Source: Novipirellula sp052161655 (GTDB lineage: Bacteria; Planctomycetota; Planctomycetia; Pirellulales; Pirellulaceae). Taken from it: a DNA stretch of 64,000 nucleotides. Shown piece after piece: positions 38,625-48,413 of this stretch (positions are counted from its first letter, which is position 1; every line of letters starts with the position of its first letter). The DNA lies in the NCBI RefSeq assembly GCF_052161655.1, contig NZ_CP197418.1, positions 9,300,001-9,364,000 of the forward strand, read 5' to 3'. The position numbers and the translations under genes are program-made. Under the pieces are notes generated by a model. The model saw only the letters and a program-made list of their open reading frames with translations. It searched no databases and was not told the origin of the DNA.

Positions 38625-41600
38625 TTATCGCTTGCGAAACGGGAATGCTTCGCCGCTTCCTTCGCTAATCAAGTACTCACCGCCTCCGCTAAGCGGACCA
38701 AATTCTTCCCGATTTCCACTGGGCCACTGGACGCTGACTCGCTCTGCAACAGCAGCATCACCCAACCCGAAACGCACGCATCGTTCGCTGGAACATTGAT
38801 ACCCATTGCCAGCGAATAATTGCCCCACCGATTGCTTTCCTGCAATTTCCACTGACACAACGGCTCCAATCGCATCCCGAGGCCCATCGGTGCCTTTCAG
38901 ATAGAACGCCAATGATCGCGGCGATTCCGACGTTTCCGGATTGGCTGAGGGCGACGAACTTACCGACTGGTTCACCAGCAGAGCTACAGGATCAAACAGA
39001 TGAGTGACCAAGGCGTCCTGGCGTCCATCACGATCAACATCCAAATTGATCAAACTGCGGGCTAATCGCTTCGTACGGAAATACTCACCCAGGTGATCGG
39101 GATTTAATGTTGACCAGCCCCCATCGGACGAGCGATGAAAGAATTGCATTGGCATGCGGTAAGCGTTTCCTTTTTCACGAAAATCATTCAGGTGCCCATT
39201 GGCCACCATCAACTCAAGAGAGCCATCGTTATCCGCATCGAACCACTGAGTTCCAAACGCGAGCATCGGCATAGTCGGTTCGGCCAGCCCTACACGCGAG
39301 GTCAAATCGGCCCACAATCCGGGACGGATCTGCTCGTAGTACGTGTTGTATTCTGCAGCGAAGTGCGTCAAGTAAAAATCAAAATCGCCATCCTGATCTG
39401 GATCACCTACCGCAATCCCCATCGATGCCTGTGACAACGAGCGGCGATCGACCGCCAACCCTCGAACGACCGCTTGCTCACTTAAACCGAACGAACCATC
39501 GCGATGCGTTGAGGCCGACCAAAAGTGGTTCGCCGCCATATCGTTGGCCACATACACATCCAAACCGGGGACTTCATCCAATCGCCCCACGACGATCCCT
39601 AAGCCGTGAGCCGAATCATGTTTTTCAAGCCACGTGTCGGTCACCTCGACAAATCGGCCATCGGGCTGTCCCTGCCAAACACGATCGCGCTGGGCCGGAA
39701 ATGACTTGGGCAGACACGCCATGATTTTGCCCTCTTCCCTGCACGGGACCTCAAAGGCATCGCGACCACCGCAGTAGCCAACATCAAACAAATCGGCGTA
39801 ACCATCTTGGTCAATGTCAGCCATGGCAACCGAAGTGGTCCAGTCTTCGCCGCTTAACCCCCACGCGTCTGTGACATCGGTAAACGTGCCGTCGCCATTG
39901 TTTTGATACAGACGATTGAGTCCGTAATTCGCAACGTAGATGTCATCAAACCCGTCGCTGTTCACATCGCCTACCGCAAGCCCTTGAGCGAACCCAGCAT
40001 CACCAAGCCCAGAGAGGCCCGTAACGTCGGAAAATTGCCCTGCTAAGTTTCGAAAGCATCGATTGGGCGCCGAATTGTTTTGCTGGGGATCGCCATCCAT
40101 CGCGGTCAAATAGACGTCCATCCAACCGTCCAAGTCAAAATCGATTGCTGCCGCCCCACCCGCTCCAGACTGATAGATCCACAATCCCGCTTCGCCACGC
40201 TCAGGCATTTGAACCGCGCATGTGTGATTTAGGTTGCGCGAAGCAGCCTGGTCCTCAAAACGAATCCCACGCCCCCCGGTGGCTGACTCGGCCGTTTCGG
40301 TAGTCGAGTATCGCTTGCCACTCGTCCAACTAATTGCGAGAAAATCGGATAAGTCGAGATCATTCGCGATCTTGCTCTCCGGCAACTGCCATGGTGTTTC
40401 CGCGGTCAAAGTCGCGCGAACCGAGGCATAGACTTCACGTAGCGAGGGGTCAAGTTCGTGGTTCATCATCGCTCCGGCACGAAGCCATCCGGCGGCTTCC
40501 CAGGGCCGGCCAAGCTCTTGCATCGCCTTAGCGACGCGAACGGCCACTTTCTGAGAATTGTCTTGACGTGAGTGCAGCAGATCGACGGCATCACGCATTT
40601 GAGCGAGATGCCCCGCACGCTCGGAGATCGCACGCGATGCCGCGTCCATCTGTAATTCCGCCAGCACAATCGCGAGTCGACTGAGCGCCTCGGCATTGTC
40701 ATCCTCGAGTGTTGCCGCTTGCCAATAGCCACGAGCGGCTTGCTTTATGTCTCCTCGACGTTCCGCCCACACCGCGGCAGCCATCCAATACTGAGGCTCG
40801 TCTTCGATTCCCTCGGGAAGTGACGTCGACCATTCTTGCACTGCATCTTCATCGCCGAGCTCGGCGATTGCACGTCCGTAATAAGCGTGTGCAATCGTGA
40901 ACTCCGGATATTTGGCGACAACCGGACGGAGTCGTACACGCACCTTTGACCAGTCATCTTTGTATGCATCGGCGATCGATAGCGAGAATTGCGGACGAAG
41001 ATCCGAGGGAGAATGCTTTAGCGAATACTCGCTGATCGCAACATCATTCTGAGGGCGGGCCAGATCGGACAACATAATCAATTCGTTCACACCGGCGTGA
41101 CCACGCATGACAAGCCACTGCAGATGCGGTCCCGCCTGATGTTGCATCCCCAGCGCCGCCAACAACCCAGCCAGGTCAGTGCGGACAGCGGGCTGTTTCG
41201 GGTACAGCTGCACTGCAGACTCGAGCGTCCGCACCGCTTCAAATGGACGCCCCAGGTTCATCCATCCCTTACCGACCTTGTCCAGTAACGCCAGCGATGG
41301 CTTTGGCGTGTTTTCGACTGCGGATTGATACAGCTCGACGGCTTCGCTAAACCGCCGCGACGCCGCCGCAATATCACCGGCAAGCTCCAAAACAGCTGGA
41401 TCATCGGGCCGGACCAGCAACGCTTCCTGTATCCTCGTCTGGGCCGTCGCCCAATCCCCTCGCTGCATCGCGATACGTGCGGCTTCGTCCGCTGCGACGG
41501 CGGGCCGCTCCTGCGGCGTCTCGGCAACACTCGGCGAGTCCGAGGTTTCGCGTCCGCATCCCACGGAAACCAGTGCAGCCAGACAAAGCGACGCGAGTCC

Positions 41601-41717
41601 GACCAGCGATGGTAGCGATCGCGAGCGAGTCGTGGCCTTACAAAGCCTCTGCGGTTGGGCCGTTTGCTTGTACATCCCTAAGCAAGATTCGTTGGTCGTA
41701 TCACGTAAAAAGTTCAT
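38625..41717 (-). CDS. TPR-FG-GAP-UnbV fusion lipoprotein (third fused paralogue)
   Basis: This protein is 1030 residues from ATG 41717 (a TTG lies two codons earlier). A long basic leader precedes the hydrophobic core and lipobox VSVGC (Cys54). TPR-like repeats fill about 75-480 (WATAQTRIQEALLVRPDDPA, AVRTLESAVQLYPKQPAVRT). The propeller starts near 510 with DFDLDGWMDVYLTAMDGD and includes DVNSDGFDDIYVANYG and DADNDGSLELMVANGH. The C-terminal ASPIC/UnbV domain reads PRDAIGAVVSVE and VQWPSG. It has the same order and size as the two fused proteins at 22-29 kb but is separated from them by the copper operon. An outer-surface lipoprotein role is inferred from the lipobox; the function is unknown. 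Confidence 0.9.
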   Translation of the reverse strand: MNFLRDTTNESCLGMYKQTAQPQRLCKATTRSRSLPSLVGLASLCLAALVSVGCGRETSDSPSVAETPQERPAVAADEAARIAMQRGDWATAQTRIQEALLVRPDDPAVLELAGDIAAASRRFSEAVELYQSAVENTPKPSLALLDKVGKGWMNLGRPFEAVRTLESAVQLYPKQPAVRTDLAGLLAALGMQHQAGPHLQWLVMRGHAGVNELIMLSDLARPQNDVAISEYSLKHSPSDLRPQFSLSIADAYKDDWSKVRVRLRPVVAKYPEFTIAHAYYGRAIAELGDEDAVQEWSTSLPEGIEDEPQYWMAAAVWAERRGDIKQAARGYWQAATLEDDNAEALSRLAIVLAELQMDAASRAISERAGHLAQMRDAVDLLHSRQDNSQKVAVRVAKAMQELGRPWEAAGWLRAGAMMNHELDPSLREVYASVRATLTAETPWQLPESKIANDLDLSDFLAISWTSGKRYSTTETAESATGGRGIRFEDQAASRNLNHTCAVQMPERGEAGLWIYQSGAGGAAAIDFDLDGWMDVYLTAMDGDPQQNNSAPNRCFRNLAGQFSDVTGLSGLGDAGFAQGLAVGDVNSDGFDDIYVANYGLNRLYQNNGDGTFTDVTDAWGLSGEDWTTSVAMADIDQDGYADLFDVGYCGGRDAFEVPCREEGKIMACLPKSFPAQRDRVWQGQPDGRFVEVTDTWLEKHDSAHGLGIVVGRLDEVPGLDVYVANDMAANHFWSASTHRDGSFGLSEQAVVRGLAVDRRSLSQASMGIAVGDPDQDGDFDFYLTHFAAEYNTYYEQIRPGLWADLTSRVGLAEPTMPMLAFGTQWFDADNDGSLELMVANGHLNDFREKGNAYRMPMQFFHRSSDGGWSTLNPDHLGEYFRTKRLARSLINLDVDRDGRQDALVTHLFDPVALLVNQSVSSSPSANPETSESPRSLAFYLKGTDGPRDAIGAVVSVEIAGKQSVGQLFAGNGYQCSSERCVRFGLGDAAVAERVSVQWPSGNREEFGPLSGGGEYLISEGSGEAFPFRKR

Positions 41718-41940
41718 AGTCAAAAAAAAGGGCGAGTCGCACCCGCCTTCGAGAATCGATCAAAAACGTACTATCGTTACGCAGCAATACTCACGCCGCA
41801 ACGACCGTTATCGTCGAGTTCACGGAGTAACCAAGCAAGCGAGGGAATGTTCTTGGAAAGCAGGGTCGCTCGCTTACGTGTCGGGTTATGAAAACCCGTA
41901 AAACACCGCTAATAAATGCTTTACCGCGTTTCCTGTTGGT

Positions 41941-41967
41941 GCCGAAATTCTTGACGAATTCCGCTAC
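41941..41967 (-). repeat. Single copy of the 27-base GTAGCGG...TTTCGGC repeat
   Basis: On the minus strand it reads GTAGCGGAATTCGTCAAGAA and ends TTTCGGC, a member of the family at 5684-5751 and 56028-56092. It lies in the 280-base gap between two minus-strand genes; nothing else is recognised there. Confidence 0.75.
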
Positions 41968-42005
41968 GACAGGATCGACAAGTGGTCCCTCATTATACCG
42001 TAGCT

Positions 42006-45000
42006 TCACTTCAAGTAGATGTAGTCCAGTCCGAACATGAACGCTTGGGTGGCTGCGGGATTTGCACCAGTCAATTCAACTTGAATTTGGTTGGATCCTC
42101 GATCGAGTGGATGCGTCCCTAACGACACCGGGCCCGTCGCCACGACGTCCGCCTTGTTGAACAGATCGATCGGCGAGGACGCTTTGGCATCATTGATGGA
42201 AAACTGAACGATGCCGTAATCGTGGGCCTTGGTCATCGCCACGAAAACCTCGTATGTGCCCGGTTTCTCGACGTCAATCGACAACATCAACTTGTCGCCG
42301 GGCTTGCCACCGGTCCACCACAGATGAGTCCCATCGCTCCATTTACCTGCTTTGAATCCACGCATATTCTGTGGCTGCACTTTTCCTCGTGTCACACTCA
42401 ACGACGTCACGGATTCCGCTTCGACGGCACCGGACACGCGGTTCGTTTTGGGGTCGATCACTGGTACGGATCCTGGCAACGGCACTTGAACGGGACTGGA
42501 CAGATAGGCGATCAAATCTCGCACTTGGTCTGCTGACATAGGGTCCAATTGGCCTTCGGGCATCATGGATGTCTTAGCGAGCGTTCGCTCTTCGATCTCT
42601 TGCTTGTCAACGATCACTTTTTCGGTTGCGGTTTGAATAACCAGTGCCGTCTGCGTTTCATCTTTTAGCAATCCGGTGATCACGCGTCCGTCATCGGTCA
42701 GCACTTGAGTCGCCTGATAATCGCGTCCGATCAGGGCGTTAGGATCAATGATATTTTGCAACGAGTAATCGATATCGGCACGATTGGAACCGGTGATATC
42801 AGGGCCAATGTCGCTGCCGCTACCAAACAATCGATGGCATTTACCACACGTCTCGTTAAACAGGACACGTCCGTGAGGAAGATTGGCTTTGCTGAGCACC
42901 TCGGCGGTTAGCTGCTGCTTTAGCCGGGCAATCCGCTCGAGCTTCTCTGCGGGCGATGTTCGCGCCGTTCCCCACACGTCGTTCACCCGTTTCGTCAGCG
43001 AATCGTCACCGAGCGATTGAATTTGCCGAATCGTAAACGCCGACAAATCGCCACGTGGGATCTTGTCATCCGAGACAGCGGTAAGTAATTCGGCAGCAAA
43101 CGTGGCTCGCGAAGCCAGAGTGGCAATCGCATCGGACTTTTCTTCATTAGAAAAGCGATCGTAATGAGTGATGATTGCTGCGGCGCCCTCCATCTCGCTG
43201 TAGTTAGCCAAGGCACGAATCGCTTGACGCCGCAGTCGCGAGTCATCTAATAACGAAACAAGTACGGGCAACAGTTCTCGGTCTTTCCCGCTGACGAGCG
43301 CCGCAAGGGCACTGGAGCGAGAATTGACATCGAGCTGAACGTTCGAAACAATTTCACGCAACTTGGGAAAGATCGAGGCGTCACCAAATTTGACCGTGAT
43401 CGTTTGCACCTGCGAGGCAATTTGTGGATCGCCACTGGCGGCCAGTTTTTCGTAGACCGAAGGCCACTGTTTGGGCATTTTCAAACGAGTTTGATTGGCG
43501 ATCGCCGCAGTGATTTCAGCCAGCACTATTTTTTGCGTTTCGATGTCCTTGAGCGTGCCAAGTTCAGCCAACAAGTGATTGATCGCAGCCGGATCCGCCG
43601 CAGCACGCCGATAGATAAATTGCCGCACAAGTGGAATACGCGACTCTTTCGCCAACGACAACGCTCGTGGCGTATCCTCCACAACCAAAGGCTGCGCCGA
43701 ATACCAAACCATCAACGGCAAATTCGGATCACCCGCGTCATCCGCGTGCCGTACCAACCCCGACAAAATCTGCCAACGATCGTCGATCGGCAATCGTTGT
43801 AGCGAACTCGCCAGCGACAAACGGACGTGTGACGAGGAATCGGTCGCCGCCATCTTGGCCAACTTTGGTAGCAGGGTGGTTTCGGAATCTTCCATCTCTA
43901 ACTGAATCGCCCAAGCACGCAGGTACTCGGCCTTGTGGCTTTGATCATCAAGCAGCCGCTCGATGTGCCGCGTCGTTAACAGCCCGCACGCATGCAGCGT
44001 CCAAATAGCACGTAACCGCACCGACACTTCGTTCGTACCAAACGCTAACTGCTCGAGCGAATCGGTGAGCTGTTCCTTTTGCTGCGAGTCCAGCGGTGCC
44101 ATCGTCCCCACACCAAAACATCGTGATTGCAATAGACGTCTGGCCATTCGCGCATACCACTCGTTTTCGTGAGTGTGGTAGGCAACCAAGGCATCGTTGT
44201 CTTCGCCCGATAAATGAACCGCCTTGGACTCAGTACTGCCAAAGCGGATCCGAAAGACACGACCATTGGTGCGATCCCAAACTTCGCGATCGATGCGATG
44301 GCAAGCATTTTTGTCATACCAATCGATCAGATAAACACTGCCGTCGGGGCCGTACTTCATATTGATTGCGCGGAACCATCGATCGTTGGCAAACAAAAAA
44401 TCGGCGCCGTGTGAGGCAACGTAACCGCTTCCGGAGCGGCGAAACAAATCATTGTTGATGCGATTGCCGTGAATGTTTGCCATCAACATCGAACCACGAT
44501 ACTGAGTCGGCCAGTTGTCGCCTTGATAAATCATCGCGCCGCAATGAGCATGCCCGCCCCCGGCGGCGCTGGTGTCATTGAGTGCACTCGCTTCGTTCCG
44601 GCCACCCCACCACGCGTGATCGCCAATGCTGCCGACGTAGTGAGCGTGGTCGGCGATCGTTTTAAGATCGTCGTAGACGTAAGGATCAAAATGGCGGCCC
44701 GCTTGTCGTTGGTATCGCCCTCCTTGGATGATGTGGTACATATGTGGGATCACACACGCTGTGACAAACGATTGCCCAAACTCGTTGAAATCGACGCCCC
44801 ACGGATTGCTGGTGCCGTGCGCAAAGACTTCGAATTGGTGCCGGATCGGATGATAACGCCACACACCGGCGTTCAGCGGCGTGCGATCGGCATCCGCGGT
44901 TCCCGGCGGCCCGACTTTGGAATGGGTAAATACACCGTGGCATCCATACAACCAACCATCGGGTCCCCAAATGAATGCGTTCAGCGTCTCGTGCGTATCG

Positions 45001-46733
45001 TGGTAACCAAAACCATCCAGCAGAATCTCCGGTTCACCGTCGGGAACGTCATCGCCGTCGCGATCGGGAATGAACATCAGATAGGGAGCCGCACCGACCC
45101 ATACGCCACCAAATCCGATCTCTAAACCGCTAACCAGATTCAGCCCTTCGGTAAAAACCTTCCTAGAATCAAACACTCCGTCATGGTTCTCATCTTCAAG
45201 GATGATGATTTTGTCTTTCCCCTCGCCTTGCGGAGCACGTGTGGGATAGGTGTGAGCTTCGGCGATCCACAACCGACCGCGATCATCGAGCGTCATGGCG
45301 ATCGGTTGGTGCACCATCGGTTCGCCCGCGGCCAATTGAACGCGAAACCCCTCGGGCACGGTGATCGCCTCGGCAGCCTGCTGTGGCGAAAGCCCCTCGT
45401 TTTCGGGCAGTCCGCTTGTGGCAGGACGAGCACCGAGATCGCGTGGCCGCGGCGACAACCTGGACGTGTCAACGTTGGCTGCTGGACGACGTTGTTGCCA
45501 ATGCACAAACGTCCCTTTCTTATTACCGACGAAAACATCGAGATCTCCGTCCGCATCGAGATCGGCGAAGTTCACCTCGGTTCCGACGCCCGAATCATCA
45601 TCGATCAAATGCGGAATCCACTGTACCTTTACCGCTTCGGTGGCGTTCTCGACTGCGGATTCGGATTCGGCAGCCCGAGACAATTCGAACCAATGCACGA
45701 CCGCTGGATCGCCCGGATTTGAGTCTCCCCGCGGTCCATGTGCCCAATGCCGCTTGCCGGTCAAAATATCATCCAATCCGTCGCCGTTGATATCGACGAG
45801 CTCGATCGCATGAAGTTGCGAAAAACAGACGCCGTACGGATTTTCGGCTGCGGTTGTCCCCATGATCCGGTGTGACTTGAACGTGATCGTTCCTTCGGAT
45901 TTGATCTGCTCGTACCACACCAGACCAAACCCATGTGCGTTGATCGAGGTGATGACGTCGTTATCCCCGTCCCCATCGACATCCGATGCAAACATCTGTG
46001 CCCCGCCGTTGCCTGGCGAAAAGGCAAACGCGTGTTGCTGCCACAACGGATCGCCCTCGAGCGAGTCGGGCTGTTTCCACCAACCATTTTTTTCGATCAG
46101 GTCCAAACGGCCATCACCATCGATATCTCCGATGCCTAGCCCATGAGTGAAGCGACCGCCAGCGACTTCGGTCGAGATGCGACGGAAGTTCCACGGAGCC
46201 TCGGGAGATCCCGAATTGATTTCGGCAAACCCGAAATAGCCATCTTGGCTGCAAACGATCTCGCGTTTGCCATCGCCGGTGATATCCACGAACGTCGGTG
46301 ATTCATTGTCCACGCGCTCGAGAACTTGATGACGAGGCCAAAAGCGATCCGCTCCCTTGGGGTTCTCAAACCACGAAGCATCCTTGCCCGGGAACCCGAA
46401 CACCAACACGTCATCCCAGCCATCACCATTAAAGTCGTCGGTGTAGGCAAAGAAGTTGTTCGAATAGCCGTGAGGGTCGAAGGCATCTTGGGCGTAAAAT
46501 TGATGTTTGCTCTTGAAGTCGGGACCGGCGTACCAGAACGGACCCGACGCAATATCGACCACACCATCCTGATTAAAGTCACCCGAGGTGGCTCCTTCGC
46601 TGAAGAATTCGCCCGAGAGCTGCTGGGTTTTCCAACCAACAGTTTTCCAACCCACCAAGGCCTGCTCGGCGGCGAAAACTGTCCCCGCAGCCGAAATCAA
46701 CGTGGCAATTAAGAAATGACGTACGACAACCAT
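42006..46733 (-). CDS. FG-GAP / PVC-type dehydrogenase / HEAT / haem / CBM-like giant secreted protein
   Basis: This 1575-residue exported protein has signal peptide MVVVRHFLIATLISAAGTVFA. Residues about 30-430 are FG-GAP blades (DFNQDGVVDIASGPF, DVDGDGDNDVITSINAHG). From about 455 comes the PVC-type membrane-bound-dehydrogenase propeller (GFRVQLAAGEP, WIAEAHTYP, DGDDVPDG, TSNPWGVDFNEFG). HEAT-like repeats fill about 880-1250. A haem domain around residue 1294 has CGKCHRLFG, with the axial Met probably in TSMMPEGQLD. The last 130 residues resemble a CBM6-like sandwich with W-SDGTHLWW and PGTYEVFV. The usual family protein lacks the N-terminal FG-GAP part. It is probably a secreted sugar- or polyol-oxidising enzyme passing electrons to its own haem; the substrate is unknown. 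Confidence 0.87.
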   Translation of the reverse strand: MVVVRHFLIATLISAAGTVFAAEQALVGWKTVGWKTQQLSGEFFSEGATSGDFNQDGVVDIASGPFWYAGPDFKSKHQFYAQDAFDPHGYSNNFFAYTDDFNGDGWDDVLVFGFPGKDASWFENPKGADRFWPRHQVLERVDNESPTFVDITGDGKREIVCSQDGYFGFAEINSGSPEAPWNFRRISTEVAGGRFTHGLGIGDIDGDGRLDLIEKNGWWKQPDSLEGDPLWQQHAFAFSPGNGGAQMFASDVDGDGDNDVITSINAHGFGLVWYEQIKSEGTITFKSHRIMGTTAAENPYGVCFSQLHAIELVDINGDGLDDILTGKRHWAHGPRGDSNPGDPAVVHWFELSRAAESESAVENATEAVKVQWIPHLIDDDSGVGTEVNFADLDADGDLDVFVGNKKGTFVHWQQRRPAANVDTSRLSPRPRDLGARPATSGLPENEGLSPQQAAEAITVPEGFRVQLAAGEPMVHQPIAMTLDDRGRLWIAEAHTYPTRAPQGEGKDKIIILEDENHDGVFDSRKVFTEGLNLVSGLEIGFGGVWVGAAPYLMFIPDRDGDDVPDGEPEILLDGFGYHDTHETLNAFIWGPDGWLYGCHGVFTHSKVGPPGTADADRTPLNAGVWRYHPIRHQFEVFAHGTSNPWGVDFNEFGQSFVTACVIPHMYHIIQGGRYQRQAGRHFDPYVYDDLKTIADHAHYVGSIGDHAWWGGRNEASALNDTSAAGGGHAHCGAMIYQGDNWPTQYRGSMLMANIHGNRINNDLFRRSGSGYVASHGADFLFANDRWFRAINMKYGPDGSVYLIDWYDKNACHRIDREVWDRTNGRVFRIRFGSTESKAVHLSGEDNDALVAYHTHENEWYARMARRLLQSRCFGVGTMAPLDSQQKEQLTDSLEQLAFGTNEVSVRLRAIWTLHACGLLTTRHIERLLDDQSHKAEYLRAWAIQLEMEDSETTLLPKLAKMAATDSSSHVRLSLASSLQRLPIDDRWQILSGLVRHADDAGDPNLPLMVWYSAQPLVVEDTPRALSLAKESRIPLVRQFIYRRAAADPAAINHLLAELGTLKDIETQKIVLAEITAAIANQTRLKMPKQWPSVYEKLAASGDPQIASQVQTITVKFGDASIFPKLREIVSNVQLDVNSRSSALAALVSGKDRELLPVLVSLLDDSRLRRQAIRALANYSEMEGAAAIITHYDRFSNEEKSDAIATLASRATFAAELLTAVSDDKIPRGDLSAFTIRQIQSLGDDSLTKRVNDVWGTARTSPAEKLERIARLKQQLTAEVLSKANLPHGRVLFNETCGKCHRLFGSGSDIGPDITGSNRADIDYSLQNIIDPNALIGRDYQATQVLTDDGRVITGLLKDETQTALVIQTATEKVIVDKQEIEERTLAKTSMMPEGQLDPMSADQVRDLIAYLSSPVQVPLPGSVPVIDPKTNRVSGAVEAESVTSLSVTRGKVQPQNMRGFKAGKWSDGTHLWWTGGKPGDKLMLSIDVEKPGTYEVFVAMTKAHDYGIVQFSINDAKASSPIDLFNKADVVATGPVSLGTHPLDRGSNQIQVELTGANPAATQAFMFGLDYIYLK

Positions 46734-46787
46734 TCACTCACTCTCCGACTGGGGCGATGCAGGGCCGGCAATTCTGGGCCCGCGATA

Positions 46788-46810
46788 TTCGCGAAAGACG
46801 TTTTCGCGAA
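46788..46810. repeat. Short perfect hairpin upstream of the giant dehydrogenase gene
   Basis: Nine-base arms TTCGCGAAA / TTTCGCGAA are separated by five bases, between the epimerase stop and the start of the 1575-residue gene. There is no T-run on the minus strand, so it is a weak candidate terminator; it may be an operator-like palindrome or a remnant repeat. Confidence 0.55.
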
Positions 46811-46877
46811 GGGGGGGACCGATGAGTATAGCTGGAAGCGAAGGCGGGGGTGCAGCGAGGAGTTGGGAGTTGGGAGA

Positions 46878-47882
46878 CTACATGTACGAGGCTTGGTATT
46901 TCGCCACCGCGTCGATGATCCCATCGAGATCTTTGGTGGGAGCGTAACCGATCGCTTCACGGATCCGCGTCAAATCGGGAACCCGACGTCGGATGTCCTC
47001 GAACGAATCATCATAAGCGTCGGCGTACGTCTGGAACTCGATCGTCGCTTTGGGATTGACTCGCTCGACCACACGCTGAGCCAATTCCAAGATCGAGACG
47101 GGCACATCACTGCCAATGTTGTAAACACGGCCAGCGGTATCCGGTTTGTTGACCAAATCCGATACGGCTCGGACGACATCGTCCACGTGAGCAAAACATC
47201 GCACTTGATGACCATCGTCATGAACCACCAGCGGACCTCCGCGAAGCGCCGACTCGACAAACCGCGGCAGTACCATCCCGTAGGCTCCGGTTTGACGTGG
47301 GCCAACGACGTTAAAGAATCGACCGACGACGACGGGCAACTGTTTTTCTTTGTAGAACGCTAGACCGAGGAATTCATCGATCGCTTTGGAAACACCGTAA
47401 CTCCATCGCGGCTTGGTCGTCGCACCAAATACGAGATCGTCTTCTTCGGACCAAACCTCTTTCGGGTTTTTGCCATACACTTCGCTGGTGCTGGCGATGA
47501 AACAAGGAACAAAGTCGCCCCTGTTTGCTCGTTCCCCCAAGCGATTCAAAATCAGCTGAGTGGGATAGACGTTACGTTCGATGGTTTGAATCGGCTGTTT
47601 TGCAATCAACGCAACGCCCACGGCGGCCGCCAAGTGATAAACCCGATCGGCTCGATCGACGACTTCGTTGACCAGCGATTCTTCGGTGACCGAACCTTCG
47701 ATGTACTCGACTTTGGGATTGTCCAGCAGGCCCTCAATATTATTTTTACGCCCCGTAGACAGGTCATCGACCACGATCACGCGGTGCCCTTGCGAAAGCA
47801 ACGATTCCGTCAAATGCGAACCAATAAACCCAGCACCACCCGTGATTACCGAAGTCAGTTCACTCACCGTTGTTCCGATCAT
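46878..47882 (-). CDS. NAD-dependent sugar-nucleotide epimerase/dehydratase
   Basis: This 334-residue protein of the extended short-chain dehydrogenase family has the Rossmann motif GGAGFIGSH (15-23), VVDDLSTGRKNN after beta-2, YHLAAAVGV, the Ser/Thr of IASTSEVYG (129-137) and catalytic Tyr162-x3-Lys166 in WSYGVSK. The RFFNVVGPRQTGAYG and RCFAHVDDVVRA segments are typical of NDP-sugar epimerases and UDP-glucuronate decarboxylase relatives. The exact substrate cannot be decided. It probably supplies nucleotide sugars for surface polysaccharide. It stands alone on the minus strand, 144 bases before the giant dehydrogenase. Confidence 0.92.
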   Translation of the reverse strand: MIGTTVSELTSVITGGAGFIGSHLTESLLSQGHRVIVVDDLSTGRKNNIEGLLDNPKVEYIEGSVTEESLVNEVVDRADRVYHLAAAVGVALIAKQPIQTIERNVYPTQLILNRLGERANRGDFVPCFIASTSEVYGKNPKEVWSEEDDLVFGATTKPRWSYGVSKAIDEFLGLAFYKEKQLPVVVGRFFNVVGPRQTGAYGMVLPRFVESALRGGPLVVHDDGHQVRCFAHVDDVVRAVSDLVNKPDTAGRVYNIGSDVPVSILELAQRVVERVNPKATIEFQTYADAYDDSFEDIRRRVPDLTRIREAIGYAPTKDLDGIIDAVAKYQASYM

Positions 47883-48413
47883 TCAAAAGAAAAGAAGAAG
47901 TCTTGCAAAAAGGCACGAAAGAGATGTTCTAGTGTATCCGAACCTTTGTTCGGCGTATCCCGGTGAACCATCTCTGGGCTGAACAAACCTTGCCTATCCT
48001 GCGGGAACACAGTCTGCCGTTACAAGACCCGACGGGAAGCTTCGCCGCCAGCAAATCGCGACAGTCATTTTGCCATGTTCGACCAACACCGTCGTTTGTT
48101 CTAACTTCGACAGCATCGAGCCATCGCATTGCATGGATCTAGCTGTTTTGGTGTACACGTATTCTTTCGTCAATTTATCCAGGCGAGGAATTGGAATGAG
48201 CCCGACAATGACGACAAGGAAAGCTTTGCAAATCGGGTGGATGCTACTGATTCCGGCCTCTTGCTAAACTGTAGTGGACGGGATCGTGAAACTATCGCCT
48301 GTACGGTCCTCTCGCTAGAATTAGTCGTTTACGAGTTCGCACGGTTCTCGTTTTAATGGAACGCTCGCACAGTTCCATATTTGCTGAAACACCTACGCTC
48401 ATCCGGGGGGGTC
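47883..48413. other. Divergent intergenic region, no gene recognised
   Basis: About 530 bases lie between the epimerase (minus) and the TPR-ExbB-ExbD operon (plus). The small open frames lack motifs. It must contain promoters for both directions, but I cannot place them. Confidence 0.45.

Noticed and set aside
47883..48413. Structured RNA or riboswitch before the TPR-ExbB operon
   Set aside because: No recognised riboswitch core or strong paired arms could be found by eye.
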